The position numbers were made by a program, and so were the translations under genes. Shown here piece after piece: positions 36,079 through 46,272 of a stretch of 64,000 nt of DNA. Within the stretch, counting starts at the first letter, position 1, and each line of letters opens with the position of its first letter. Under the pieces are notes generated by a model. That model ran no database searches. It worked only from the letters and a program-made list of their open reading frames with translations, and was not told where the DNA came from. The DNA is taken from contig NZ_CANKZC010000005.1 in assembly GCF_947488565.1 (NCBI RefSeq), positions 1 through 64,000 of the forward strand, read 5' to 3'. Source of the DNA: an uncultured Psychrobacter sp. Its GTDB lineage: Bacteria; Pseudomonadota; Gammaproteobacteria; Pseudomonadales; Moraxellaceae.

Positions 36079-36966
36079 TTATAAAGCACCACTAAAGGTA
36101 TCACATGATTGTACATTACCACTCTCCAAACCGCGCGTGAACCATTGTACACGTTGTTGACTGGTGCCATGAGTAAAGCTATCTGGTGTCACTGCACGAC
36201 CGCTTGCACGTGCAAGACGATCATCACCGATTTGACTTGCAGCGTTGATTGCTTCATCAATATCACCTGGCTCCAAAAATTGTACACGCTGTTGGTTGCG
36301 CTGCGCCCAAACCCCTGCAAAGCAATCGGCCTGCAATTCTTGTAGTACAGAAAGCTTGTTAGCCTGCGTACGAGTCACTTGACGACTTGCTTCATTGACT
36401 TGCTGAGTGATACCAAGCAATGTCTGTACGTGATGACCTACTTCATGCGATATGACATAAGCCTGTGCAAAATCACCAGCTCTACCTTGGTTTTCATCAT
36501 CACCTGAGCCTTGCTGATCTCCAGAGATGCCAAGATTTTGGCGCATTTCTGCAAAAAATGATGTATCTAAATAGACAGTCTGGTCGCTTGGGCAGTAGAA
36601 AGGACCTGTAGCAGCAGTAGCACTACCACAAGCTGAGCTTACTTGACCATTAAAGAGGATAAGCGAAGGCTCTTGGTAAGTTTGACCACCTTCATTAAAC
36701 ACTTGATGCCAAACCTCTTCTGTGTCAGCCAGTACTACCTTAACAAACTGTGTATCACGATCATCACTTGTGGCTGGTTCAGTTGAGGTACTGGTACCAC
36801 CACCTGTTATCACTTGCCCAGTCTGTAGAGCAGTCATTGGATTTACGCCAAAGACTAACCACAAGATACCAGCTATAATGATGCCGCCAATACCGCCACC
36901 GATCATTTTTCCACCGCCACTACTGGTACGAACGTTAGAGCTCCCTCGTCTGCCTCGCCATTTCAT
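36079..36966 (-). CDS. neutral zinc metallopeptidase, YpfJ family
   Basis: 295 residues. One N-terminal membrane helix (GGIGGIIIAGILWLVFGV, about residues 23-41) after a Gly/Ser/Arg-rich start puts the domain in the periplasm. The zinc motif HEVGHHVQ (about residues 173-180) is complete, with LQADCFAGVWA carrying the third, Glu/Asp ligand region. The cysteine pair ACGSAT and FYCPS is conserved in the family. Substrate unknown. SD AGGGGATG before the ATG. Confidence 0.92.
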   Translation of the reverse strand: MKWRGRRGSSNVRTSSGGGKMIGGGIGGIIIAGILWLVFGVNPMTALQTGQVITGGGTSTSTEPATSDDRDTQFVKVVLADTEEVWHQVFNEGGQTYQEPSLILFNGQVSSACGSATAATGPFYCPSDQTVYLDTSFFAEMRQNLGISGDQQGSGDDENQGRAGDFAQAYVISHEVGHHVQTLLGITQQVNEASRQVTRTQANKLSVLQELQADCFAGVWAQRNQQRVQFLEPGDIDEAINAASQIGDDRLARASGRAVTPDSFTHGTSQQRVQWFTRGLESGNVQSCDTFSGAL

Positions 36967-37529
36967 AATACATCCCCTAAATTTATGACAAATATTGTTA
37001 TGGTTACACCTATCACTATTGATAAGTCAAAAAGTATACTTCTTTCAAAACCTACCTTTTAGACAATTAATATCATCATCTAATTATTAATATAGATTTT
37101 ATTAAAAACATTCTCTCTTGATATGATTTTTTTTACTGTTTGTTTGCCCATTTCTTAAATAATCGAACAACAAATAATATATGTAAAACCAGTCTGTTAC
37201 ATTCTTTTATCGCTAACAAAGAATTTTACGACTCCTTAACCTCAGTTACAAAATTTATCTATTAGTTGTTTATTATTCTATGTTCCAATTGATTATACGG
37301 AAAACGCTTTCGTAAGTTGTATTAAAAATTATATCAAAGTGACATTACCCAAGTTTCTTCACTATTTTATTGTTACTTAATTGTACATTCTCTTCTCATT
37401 TGAAAAGAAAACATATAGAATGCGTGAAAGCTGAGTAGCTGTACTTAGTATTAGTTGACTTTCGAAATAATTCGAACGTTCAACCTTTTGTTGTGGCTAC
37501 TGCTCATTTTATTTTACGGAGATTATCTT
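36967..37529. other. long AT-rich intergenic region
   Basis: No gene. It contains the divergent promoters of the metallopeptidase and acidic-lipoprotein genes. I note a TATCACTATTGATA palindrome (37011-37024) and a TTCGAA-rich stretch at 37460-37480 (TTCGAAATAATTCGAACGTTC, two overlapping palindromes), but no convincing promoter. Confidence 0.5.
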
Positions 37530-37895
37530 ATGAAACTTAAATTACTTGCTCTTGCTGGTATCATGACTGCTTCTATGGGCTTAACTGCTTGTGATAGCAG
37601 CACAGAAAACGCCGCTGAAGATCTATCTGACGCACAAGAAGAAGTGCAAGACGCACAAGAAGAGCTTAACGAAGCTGGTGCTGAAGGCGAAGCTGTTCCT
37701 GCTGATGCCGAAGCTGCCGCTGCTGACGCTGAAGCTGATATCGCTGAAGCTCAAGCTGCAACTGCTACTGACGAGATGGACGCTGAAGTTCCTGTAGATG
37801 GCGATACTACTAGCATGGACGTAGCTAGCGAAACTGATACTGCTGCTGTTGATGCTGCTGACGAAGTTGTAGTTGTTGAAGAGCCAGCTCAGTAA
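37530..37895 (+). CDS. small acidic lipoprotein
   Basis: 121 residues from the ATG at 37530 (SD ACGGAG); the frame runs open to 37455 but the signal peptide begins at 37530. Lipobox GLTACDSS: Cys at residue 18 followed by Asp, which in enterobacteria means retention in the inner membrane. The mature part is a low-complexity helix of Ala/Glu/Asp (EDLSDAQEEVQDAQEELNEA), extremely acidic. Function unknown. It is flanked by a strong terminator. Confidence 0.88.
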   Translation: MKLKLLALAGIMTASMGLTACDSSTENAAEDLSDAQEEVQDAQEELNEAGAEGEAVPADAEAAAADAEADIAEAQAATATDEMDAEVPVDGDTTSMDVASETDTAAVDAADEVVVVEEPAQ

Positions 37896-37927
37896 TTTTT
37901 GCTACTCATATAATAGAATATACTAAT

Positions 37928-37957
37928 AAAAAAAGAGAGCCGATGCTCTCTTTTTTT
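37928..37957 (+). terminator. intrinsic terminator
   Basis: AAAAAAAGAGAGC, loop CGAT, GCTCTCTTTTTTT; ends the acidic lipoprotein transcript and may also serve ihfA in the other direction. Confidence 0.9.
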
Positions 37958-38088
37958 GTGTATGATATTTATACTTTTCAATAATAAATTAATTAAAATT
38001 ATAAATATTTAACCTTCAGTATGATCACATAAAAGTGACTATCTACTCTCTCACTCATCATCCTCAAACTCAGTCATTAAACTTAATA

Positions 38089-38388
38089 TTATTGATCAAA
38101 CAGATGCTGATCAACTTGTTGACGGAATTTTTGCCCAGTTTTAAACGTCACTACACGGCGCGCAGATACTGCAACAGGCTCTCCAGTTTTAGGGTTACGA
38201 CCTGGACGGCTGTTTTTATCTTTAAGCTCAAAATTGCCAAAGCCTGAAAGCTTGACTTCTTTGCCTTCAATCAAACTATCTGACAACTCATCAAAAAAAT
38301 TCTCAACCAGACAGCGTCCTTCTTGTCTTGTCAAGTTAAGATGATTCATCAAATGCTCGATCATGTCAGATTTGGTTAAGGTACTCAC
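38089..38388 (-). CDS. ihfA: integration host factor subunit alpha
   Basis: Bends DNA as a heterodimer with IhfB; nucleoid and regulation. 99 residues, GTG start with AGGAG eight bases before. [22 protein letters not shown] (residues 48-69 region) is the DNA-intercalating arm with the conserved proline, then [11 protein letters not shown]. It is the last gene of the rpmI-rplT-pheST-ihfA cluster, the same order as in E. coli. Confidence 0.97.
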   Translation of the reverse strand: MSTLTKSDMIEHLMNHLNLTRQEGRCLVENFFDELSDSLIEGKEVKLSGFGNFELKDKNSRPGRNPKTGEPVAVSARRVVTFKTGQKFRQQVDQHLFDQ

Positions 38389-38592
38389 AAGTACGACTCC
38401 TATGCTATGTCGAGATATCGGGTATCATGGTTTAGCGATATGACTACTATATAAAGATAAATGACTCACTGATTACAATCATTAAATCACCGAGTCTTCA
38501 ATTCAAGTGTAGGTATTATAAAGTATTTTTACTCTATTTTTAATAAATCTTGAAATAAATCTCTTTATTAATAGTCACTTAGCTAAATATAG

Positions 38593-40995
38593 TTAACTAT
38601 CGCGTAACTGAGCACTATGTTGTTGAACTAATGATTCAATAACTTTATCCGTTGCTGTTTTTACTACTTCATCAGATAGAGTCTGAATATTATCTTGCCA
38701 TACCAAAGCAAAGGCTAATGAACGCTGACCTGCTGGCACTTTGTCCCCTTGATAAACATCAAACAACCATAGATTAGTCAGTAACGTACCTGCAGCTTTA
38801 CGTATTGTCGACTCTAGCGTTTGCAAGCTGATGTCACTATCTACCAAAATAGCAATATCACGGCGCACTTGTGGAAATTTACTTGGGGTAGCGATAACTT
38901 GCTGCTCACGAGCCAAGTCTAACAATGGTGCAAGCGATAATTGTGCAACCCAGGTCATAGGCATGTCTAACTGTTTAGCCGTGCTAGGATGCAGCTGACC
39001 CAACCAGCCGATATAAATATCGTCGATATAGAGTTTGGCGCTTTGACCTGGATGCAAAAAGGCAAGCGCGCTACGCTCATAGCGAACACGCGCAGGATCA
39101 ATCTGAGCTGGTAACAGCTGTTCGATATCATGCTTGAGATCATAAAAGTCTAAGGCGCGGTTTTGGTAGGCTTGTTCATCCCAGATATCACCGACTGCTA
39201 CCAAAGCGATACTTGGCGTCTGCACCAAGTCATTGATGCTTTGCCCAACAAAGCTAAGACCTGTCTCAAAAAAACGTACACGCGGCTGCTGACGGTTTAG
39301 GTTATATTGCACACAAGGCAACAAGCTTGAGAGCAACGTACGGCGCATCACTGCCAAATCACTAGAGATGGGATTGGCCAGTGCTAATACCTCCCCTAAC
39401 GCCTCATCATCAAGTAGCGTCTCAAGCTTAGCATCGCTAAAGCTAAAGCTAATTGCTTCCATATAGCCATTATCGACTAATGCTAGCTTCATCTCATGCG
39501 TCAAATCGGCAGTATCATCATAATCCATACTGACTTGCAAATGAGGTAGGACACTTGGAATATTGTCATAGCCATAGATACGCGCGATCTCTTCGATGAG
39601 GTCCTCTTTAATGCTCATATCGAAGCGATACGATGGCGGCGTACAAACAAGTGCTTCTGCTTGCTGCTCTACTCCAAACCCTAACTGAGTTAAGATACGT
39701 ACCATTACCGCAGGTTCAATGTCGATACCGATGACATCAAAAACCTTTGTCAGCGGTAGCGTAATAGGTGCACGAGTGGGCAGATGATCGCTACTTTCTG
39801 CTTTTATAACTTGACCGGCCTGCGAGCCTGTGACACTGGTAAGTAAGTCACAAGCACGGGCCAATGCCAACTCTGGCAGCGCAAAGTCTACACCGCGCTC
39901 AAAACGCTGTGAGGCATCGGTATGTAAGCCAAAACGGCGCGCACGGGCAGCGATGGCGAGTGGATTAAAAAACGCACTCTCTAATAAGATATTGGTTGTG
40001 CTGTCGGTCACACTACTACGCTTACCGCCCATAATGCCGGCAAGAGCCAGCACGCCGTCATCATCAGCAATGACTAACTCATCGCCCGTTAAGGTAATGG
40101 TTTGCTCGTTAAGCAATATCAGCGTTTCTTTAGGCTGTGCCAAACGCACTACAATATCACCTTTGATGGTATCAGCATCAAATGCATGTAGCGGCTGGCC
40201 AAGCTCCATCAACACATAGTTGGTAACGTCCACCAGAAAGTTATGCGAACGTAAGCCTGATTGAATCAAGGCATCCTGCATCCACTTTGGCGTGTCAATA
40301 TTGCGATCGATATTGCTAATCGCCTGCAATAAATAACGCGGGCAAGCCTCTACTGCTTCTACACTTGCCGCAACGTTTGCGCCATCATCAGTTACAGCGT
40401 TGGTCGCAATCTCTGGCTGCTGCATCGGCAAGTCGTTGATGACTGATATCTCACGGGCAATACCGCGTACGCTAAAGCAATCGCCACGGTTTGGCGTGAT
40501 AGAGATATCTAGTATTTGATTGTCTAAACCTAGATAGTCGCGGATATCAGTGCCGATTGGTGCATCAGCTGGCAGTTCAAGCAAACCATCGATGCTATCA
40601 GTCAAATCAATCTCGGAGGCACCGCAAAGCATGCCGTTTGAGGCAACACCGCGAAGGTTGCCATTTTTAATTTTAAAGCCTTTTGAGTCATCACTAGGTA
40701 ACACAGCACCAACGGTTGCCACGGGCGCTTTCATACCGACTGTGACATTGGGCGCACCGCAGACGATTTGTAACGGTTCAGCTTCACCGATATTGACCTG
40801 TGTGACGCGTAGTTTGTCGGCATCAGGATGTTGCTCGACACTGATGACTTCACCAACCACCACACCACTAAAGGCGCGCGCAACTGCAAAACGATCATCA
40901 ATCTCAAGCCCTGCCATGGTCAGCTGTTCAGCCAATTGCTCACTGGTATTGTTGGGGTTCACCCATTGACGTAGCCACTGTTCGCTAATTTTCAT
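38593..40995 (-). CDS. pheT: phenylalanyl-tRNA synthetase beta subunit
   Basis: 800 residues (E. coli 795). The EMAP-like tRNA-binding domain is at about 40-150 (GVVVGEVISVEQHPDADKL), B3/B4 editing domain about 215-390, B5 about 405-475, the catalytic-core-like domain about 480-690 and the FDX-ACB anticodon-binding domain about 705-798 (SKFPQVRRDIAILVD). Pairs with PheS to charge tRNA-Phe. 73 bp from pheS; only a weak GAG before the ATG. Confidence 0.98.
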   Translation of the reverse strand: MKISEQWLRQWVNPNNTSEQLAEQLTMAGLEIDDRFAVARAFSGVVVGEVISVEQHPDADKLRVTQVNIGEAEPLQIVCGAPNVTVGMKAPVATVGAVLPSDDSKGFKIKNGNLRGVASNGMLCGASEIDLTDSIDGLLELPADAPIGTDIRDYLGLDNQILDISITPNRGDCFSVRGIAREISVINDLPMQQPEIATNAVTDDGANVAASVEAVEACPRYLLQAISNIDRNIDTPKWMQDALIQSGLRSHNFLVDVTNYVLMELGQPLHAFDADTIKGDIVVRLAQPKETLILLNEQTITLTGDELVIADDDGVLALAGIMGGKRSSVTDSTTNILLESAFFNPLAIAARARRFGLHTDASQRFERGVDFALPELALARACDLLTSVTGSQAGQVIKAESSDHLPTRAPITLPLTKVFDVIGIDIEPAVMVRILTQLGFGVEQQAEALVCTPPSYRFDMSIKEDLIEEIARIYGYDNIPSVLPHLQVSMDYDDTADLTHEMKLALVDNGYMEAISFSFSDAKLETLLDDEALGEVLALANPISSDLAVMRRTLLSSLLPCVQYNLNRQQPRVRFFETGLSFVGQSINDLVQTPSIALVAVGDIWDEQAYQNRALDFYDLKHDIEQLLPAQIDPARVRYERSALAFLHPGQSAKLYIDDIYIGWLGQLHPSTAKQLDMPMTWVAQLSLAPLLDLAREQQVIATPSKFPQVRRDIAILVDSDISLQTLESTIRKAAGTLLTNLWLFDVYQGDKVPAGQRSLAFALVWQDNIQTLSDEVVKTATDKVIESLVQQHSAQLRDS

Positions 40996-41068
40996 AAATA
41001 TCTCGAATCAAAATTTCATAGTAAAGATTTTAGAATAAAGGTAGGCGTATTTTTATTACAATCCAAAT

Positions 41069-42214
<1,146 letters not shown>

Positions 42215-42275
42215 TCAATACCAAGGCTCGTTATATAAATGGCTTGAATATGTAGACAGTTAAAATAGTTAATAT

Positions 42276-42302
42276 AAAAAAAGCCACCGACCAGCGGTAG
42301 CT
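42276..42302 (-). terminator. terminator/attenuator between rplT and pheS
   Basis: Minus strand: AGCTACCG, loop CTGGT, CGGTGGCT (one G-U pair), then TTTTTTT. It could end the rpmI-rplT transcript or act as a pheST attenuator. No Phe-rich leader peptide is visible before it. Confidence 0.8.
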
Positions 42303-42391
42303 TTTATTAATATCGTACTATTAATTGATATTAGTCCTATCCATATAGATATGTGCTTAAAAAAGCGTCAAATCTAAAGGATGACTAATAC

Positions 42392-42748
42392 TTAGGCCAA
42401 TTCCGCTTTTGCTTTTTCGACCAAGGCTGTGAAAGCGACTGCATCATGCATAGCGATGTCAGCAAGTACGCGACGATCGATTGCGATGTTTGCTTTTTTC
42501 AAGCCATTGATAAGACGGCTATAGCTCAAACCGTTTAAGCGTGCACCAGCATTGATACGTGCAATCCAAAGACGACGGAAAGTACGTTTTTTATTGCGAC
42601 GGTCACGATAAGCGTATTGACCAGCTTTGGTCACTGCTTGTACCGCTACGCGATAAACACGTGAACGGGCACCGTAGTAGCCTTTAGCACGCTTTAAGAT
42701 TTTTTTGTGACGGCGATTTGCCTGTACACCACGTTTTACACGGGCCAT
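42392..42748 (-). CDS. rplT: 50S ribosomal protein L20
   Basis: 118 residues, the standard length. [19 protein letters not shown] is the family N-terminus, binds 23S rRNA early in assembly, and [10 protein letters not shown] closes it. In E. coli L20 also represses its own operon by binding the rpmI leader. SD GGAG seven bases before the ATG. 113 bp after rpmI. Confidence 0.99.
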   Translation of the reverse strand: MARVKRGVQANRRHKKILKRAKGYYGARSRVYRVAVQAVTKAGQYAYRDRRNKKRTFRRLWIARINAGARLNGLSYSRLINGLKKANIAIDRRVLADIAMHDAVAFTALVEKAKAELA

Positions 42749-42861
42749 AAATTACTCCAAGATTTTAATCATTATTAAACGAATCACGATGTCTATAAAT
42801 GATAGACATCGCTGTCAAATTGCAAAGTCAAATATTTAATAAAACAGATGACAATAGGCTA

Positions 42862-43059
42862 TTAGATGTATGGGCACATACGACGAACTGCTGCTTCGTC
42901 AGACTTGTCCACCATCTTTAGACCACGCAGTTGGCGAATACGCTTAGCTGATTTCTTGGTCAAGATATGGCTTTTGAAGGCTTGCTTACGCTTAAAGCCG
43001 TTCGCTGTTCTTTTGAAGCGTTTAGCGGCACCGCTTCTGGTTTTCATCTTAACTTTCAT
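42862..43059 (-). CDS. rpmI: 50S ribosomal protein L35
   Basis: 65 residues from the ATG at 43059 (SD AGAGG); an open frame up to 43137 is not part of the protein. [16 protein letters not shown] and [12 protein letters not shown] are the family marks. Unlike in most gammaproteobacteria, infC does not lie upstream; the promoter at 43171-43200 serves the operon directly. Confidence 0.98.
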   Translation of the reverse strand: MKVKMKTRSGAAKRFKRTANGFKRKQAFKSHILTKKSAKRIRQLRGLKMVDKSDEAAVRRMCPYI

Positions 43060-43170
43060 GATGAGTTGCCTCTTTGTCTTTAATAGAACCTGGTCGTCAA
43101 ATAGTCGGTTATAAGTAATGGTTTCAAAAACAACCACTAAACCTTTATTTGCCTCGAGGTGGGAGGCGCT
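43060..43170 (-). promoter_or_regulatory. rpmI leader
   Basis: About 105 nt of untranslated leader from the promoter at 43171. It contains two small hairpins on the minus strand: GCCTC..GAGGC (about 43147-43164) and GGTT..AACC (about 43115-43132). In E. coli an L20-binding structure lies here; whether this leader is the same is inference. Confidence 0.4.
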
Positions 43171-43200
43171 ATTTTAGCAGAAGTGTCACGATTTTGCCAA
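43171..43200 (-). promoter_or_regulatory. rpmI-rplT promoter (predicted)
   Basis: Minus strand: TTGGCA (43195-43200), 18-bp spacer, TAAAAT (43171-43176), followed by GCGCCTCCC, a GC-rich discriminator. Confidence 0.7.
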
Positions 43201-43480
43201 ATAAAGTTTTAACAGCATGATTCAACCTATCGTTTGCAAAGGTTACCTCTTTATAGATCCATCAGCTTTGCAACAATAAGTAACGTTATAAGACCAGCAT
43301 AAGATGTCAAGCATCGCTTTGGTGAAAAGGCCTTTAAATGTTCAATCTTGCTCATAATTAAAGCAGTTAGTAAAATAATACTACCGCTTATTCCTAAATT
43401 GATTGAATGTCTGCTTAAGCTATGTTTTATTGATGACAATGGCGTCTCAGACGTTATGAAAACTTATGTAGGAGATAACG
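43201..43480. other. divergent intergenic region
   Basis: Between the rpmI promoter and the thioesterase gene. No gene and no RNA recognised. The AGGAG at 43470 belongs to the thioesterase start. Confidence 0.5.
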
Positions 43481-43927
43481 TTGATAGACCGTGAGTTAGA
43501 GTTTGATGATAGAGTATTCGTCTTTGAGACAGTTATGCGTGTCCGTAACACAGAGATTGATGTTGGGCAGCATCTAACGTTAGAATCACTCATTGCATTA
43601 TTGGCCGAGGCAAGGGCGAGGTTTTTGTACTCTAAAGGTATCAAAGAGATCAATGCAGAATGCCAAGGTTTGATTGTTAGCAATTTACAGCTGAACGTTA
43701 TTAGTCGTGTACGCGCTCGTGAAGAGCTACTATTTGAAGTCGGTATAGAGCACATATCTGATAAAGATGGCGAGATGGCTATCAAGGTAACACGTATGTA
43801 TGATGGTTCACTAGTAGCAAAAGCCCGCAAATCTTTTGTTCAATATGATTATCGCTCCAATAGAAGTATAGTTTTTAATAATGATATTAAAGAGGCACTA
43901 AACCAACAAGCATCATTTGAGCTATAA
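43481..43927 (+). CDS. acyl-CoA thioesterase (4HBT hotdog)
   Basis: 148 residues, TTG start with AGGAG seven bases before it. Single hotdog domain: RNTEIDVGQHLTLESLIALLAEARARFLY carries the catalytic Asp (about residue 27) and helix. The FEVGIEHISDKDG and ARKSFVQYDY segments complete the fold. Cytoplasmic; substrate unknown, probably an acyl-CoA. No operon partner: hisIE follows 85 bp later with its own SD. Confidence 0.82.
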   Translation: MIDRELEFDDRVFVFETVMRVRNTEIDVGQHLTLESLIALLAEARARFLYSKGIKEINAECQGLIVSNLQLNVISRVRAREELLFEVGIEHISDKDGEMAIKVTRMYDGSLVAKARKSFVQYDYRSNRSIVFNNDIKEALNQQASFEL

Positions 43928-44012
43928 TGGCGTCGATTACGTGATCCTTATAACCCTTATGCTTGCCATTTCTCTATCAACCTAAACGTCTATAACTATA
44001 AGAAGATAGATT

Positions 44013-44852
44013 ATGACCACACCTAATTGGCTAACCTCTATAAAATTCAATACTGATGGCCTGATTCCTGCAATCGCTCAAGATTACAAGACAGGACGCA
44101 TCCTAATGATGGCGTGGATGAACGCTGAGTCCTTACAGCTGACGGCAAAAACGCAAACTGCCGTCTATTTTTCGCGCTCGCGTAATCAGCTGTGGCACAA
44201 AGGTGAAACGTCAGGGCATACTCAGCAGGTACACGATATTCGCTTGGACTGTGATGCCGATGTCATCGTGTTAAGCGTTACTCAAATCGGTGGTATCGCT
44301 TGTCATACTGGACGTGAGTCTTGTTTTTATCAGCGTTTAGACATGACAGGTGCAGAGCCCGTCTGGCAAACAGTCGATGCTGTATTAAAGGATCCTGCTG
44401 ATATTTATCAGGCAAATAAAAATACTAATAGCAATGTAAATAGCACTGCTCATAAAAATACTGTTTCTAATATTAATGGTTTATCAAGCCAAGAGACTCA
44501 GACTGCAATATTGTCTCAGCTTGATCGTGTGTTAGCTGAACGTAAACAAGCATCTGCAGACAGCTCTTATGTAGCAAGTTTATATGCTCGCGGACTTAAC
44601 AAGATACTAGAAAAAGTGGGTGAAGAGACGACTGAGAGTATCATTGCTGCCAAGGACTTCGCTAATTGTGATCAGCTTACAGATGAGACACAGTACAACG
44701 CTGCGCGACATGAGCTCATTTATGAAGTGGCTGATGTGTGGTTTCATACATTAGTAGGACTGGCGTGGTTCGATATCGAATCTGATGCTGTATTGAACGA
44801 GCTGGGACGACGTTTTGGACTTTCGGGTATTGATGAGAAAGCAGCAAGATAG
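44013..44852 (+). CDS. hisIE: phosphoribosyl-AMP cyclohydrolase / phosphoribosyl-ATP pyrophosphatase
   Basis: Steps 2 and 3 of histidine synthesis in one protein, 279 residues. HisI part (1-135): [26 protein letters not shown], and the zinc/magnesium site [16 protein letters not shown] with [10 protein letters not shown]. HisE part (about 165-270): [23 protein letters not shown] and [15 protein letters not shown] with the Glu metal ligands. A low-complexity Asn-rich linker (about 132-165) joins them. In Pseudomonas and Acinetobacter these genes also stand next to tatABC. Confidence 0.95.
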   Translation: MTTPNWLTSIKFNTDGLIPAIAQDYKTGRILMMAWMNAESLQLTAKTQTAVYFSRSRNQLWHKGETSGHTQQVHDIRLDCDADVIVLSVTQIGGIACHTGRESCFYQRLDMTGAEPVWQTVDAVLKDPADIYQANKNTNSNVNSTAHKNTVSNINGLSSQETQTAILSQLDRVLAERKQASADSSYVASLYARGLNKILEKVGEETTESIIAAKDFANCDQLTDETQYNAARHELIYEVADVWFHTLVGLAWFDIESDAVLNELGRRFGLSGIDEKAAR

Positions 44853-45028
44853 CTTTAATTGAAATAAGCTTGTGTAATTATTGTTGTTTTCAACTTTTTA
44901 TTGTCAGTGCGCGTTATAATGTATCTTTAATACCTTGCTTCTTATTTGGCAATAACAGTTTATTGTCAAGTAATAAATGTAAGACAATACAAGATATATT
45001 GGTCTCATTAAGACATAAGGATACCGTT

Positions 45029-45316
45029 ATGGGCAGTTTTTCCATCACCCATTGGCTAATTTTGTTGGTTGTAGTGGTTGTCGTTTTTGGCACCTCCAAG
45101 CTTAGAAACGCTGGCAAAGATCTGGGCGGCGCAGTAAAGGGCTTCAAAGAAGCTGTCAAGGACGAAGAGACAGAACATGCGCGTAAACGCCGTGTACTCG
45201 ATCACGATGCCAGCTCAAATACTCAATCGACTACTTCAGCAAATTCACAGACTGGTACTAAGGTTGATGATGTAGAAATCAGCCCTACCACCTCTAATGA
45301 TGAACATAAAGTATAA
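45029..45316 (+). CDS. tatA: Sec-independent translocase subunit TatA
   Basis: Pore-forming component of the Tat pathway, which exports folded proteins across the inner membrane. 95 residues from the ATG at 45029 (ATAAGG before it). [21 protein letters not shown] is the N-out transmembrane helix, then [23 protein letters not shown] the amphipathic helix. The tail is polar. 177 bp after hisIE. Confidence 0.97.
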   Translation: MGSFSITHWLILLVVVVVVFGTSKLRNAGKDLGGAVKGFKEAVKDEETEHARKRRVLDHDASSNTQSTTSANSQTGTKVDDVEISPTTSNDEHKV

Positions 45317-45375
45317 GAGATGTTATTTATAAATAACGTCATTGAATAGTATATTTATGACTATATTTGACAATT

Positions 45376-46272
45376 ATGTTTGATATTGGATTTTCTGAAC
45401 TACTCTTGTTTGGTGTCATTGCCTTAATCGTGCTTGGCCCTGAAAAGTTACCTCAGGCTGCACGTACTGCTGGACAATGGTACGCTAAGCTGCGCCGTAC
45501 AGTCTCAACCTTGCAGTCTGAAATTGAAGCTGAGCTTGACTTGGCTGAGACACGCAAACAAATGCAGGATGAACTTGCTAAAATCCGTCAAACTGAAGCG
45601 GACATGAAGCGCGAAATGGCAGAATTGCGTGGTAGTATGCAAGATTTTGAATATTCGCAGCACCAAAGCATGGATGCTATCAATAATCCAAATAGCTATA
45701 ACTCAAATGATGAGCCCTTCGAAGACGACTATGATGAACATATGATGCATATGTCGGAGGAAGGCTTGTTCTCAGACTCAGACATGCCAGCTGAATTTGC
45801 TTATGACTATGAGCAAGATCGACTGTCAAACTACTCATCTGATGTTTCTTCATCTGATCCATACAAAGTTACAGAGTCGGTTGATGGAAGCTTTGATCAG
45901 ACTGCTAACAACACTAAAGACTCCTTAGGTGCTTCTAGCAATACACCGCCGCGCTTTATCACCAGACCATGGGAAAAAATGTGGTTTCGTCTTAGTGATT
46001 ATGATCAGTCACGTCGCCTACCTGCACCGCCCTACCTGCCCAACTATGAAGCAGACCATCTGTTGCATGACGACTTTTCACATTCGAGTTTTTCACATCA
46101 TGATTTAGATGAAAAAATGCCACCTATTGATGAGTATTGGGAGTCTGAATTTGATGAGGATGAATTTGAGCAATCAGAGAGGCATGCGTCACAAAACTCT
46201 TCTGCCCATAATACAGATCAAGACGGTTCAACTACTCCCCTCTCGTTATCAAAACGCGAGGCACCTAAATGA
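45376..46272 (+). CDS. tatB: Sec-independent translocase subunit TatB
   Basis: 298 residues from the ATG at 45376 (weak SD); E. coli TatB has 171. The FDIGFSELLLFGVIALIVLGPEKLP N-terminal helix with the conserved Glu8 and the LPQAARTAGQWYAKLRR hinge are complete; coiled helix to about residue 100. The remaining 200 residues are acidic, Asp/Ser/Asn-rich, and probably disordered. Binds twin-arginine precursors with TatC. The stop overlaps the tatC start (ATGA). Confidence 0.95.
   Translation: MFDIGFSELLLFGVIALIVLGPEKLPQAARTAGQWYAKLRRTVSTLQSEIEAELDLAETRKQMQDELAKIRQTEADMKREMAELRGSMQDFEYSQHQSMDAINNPNSYNSNDEPFEDDYDEHMMHMSEEGLFSDSDMPAEFAYDYEQDRLSNYSSDVSSSDPYKVTESVDGSFDQTANNTKDSLGASSNTPPRFITRPWEKMWFRLSDYDQSRRLPAPPYLPNYEADHLLHDDFSHSSFSHHDLDEKMPPIDEYWESEFDEDEFEQSERHASQNSSAHNTDQDGSTTPLSLSKREAPK

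Noticed and set aside
39830..40219. Plus-strand frame inside pheT
   Set aside because: Shadow of a certain gene; no SD and no conserved features.
42303..42391. Search for a PheM-like leader peptide before the pheS hairpin
   Set aside because: Only a seven-codon frame (MDRTNIN) is present and it has no Phe codon.
44870..45028. Extension of tatA upstream of 45029
   Set aside because: The TatA N-terminus [10 protein letters not shown] begins at 45029 and the family has no such cytoplasmic extension.
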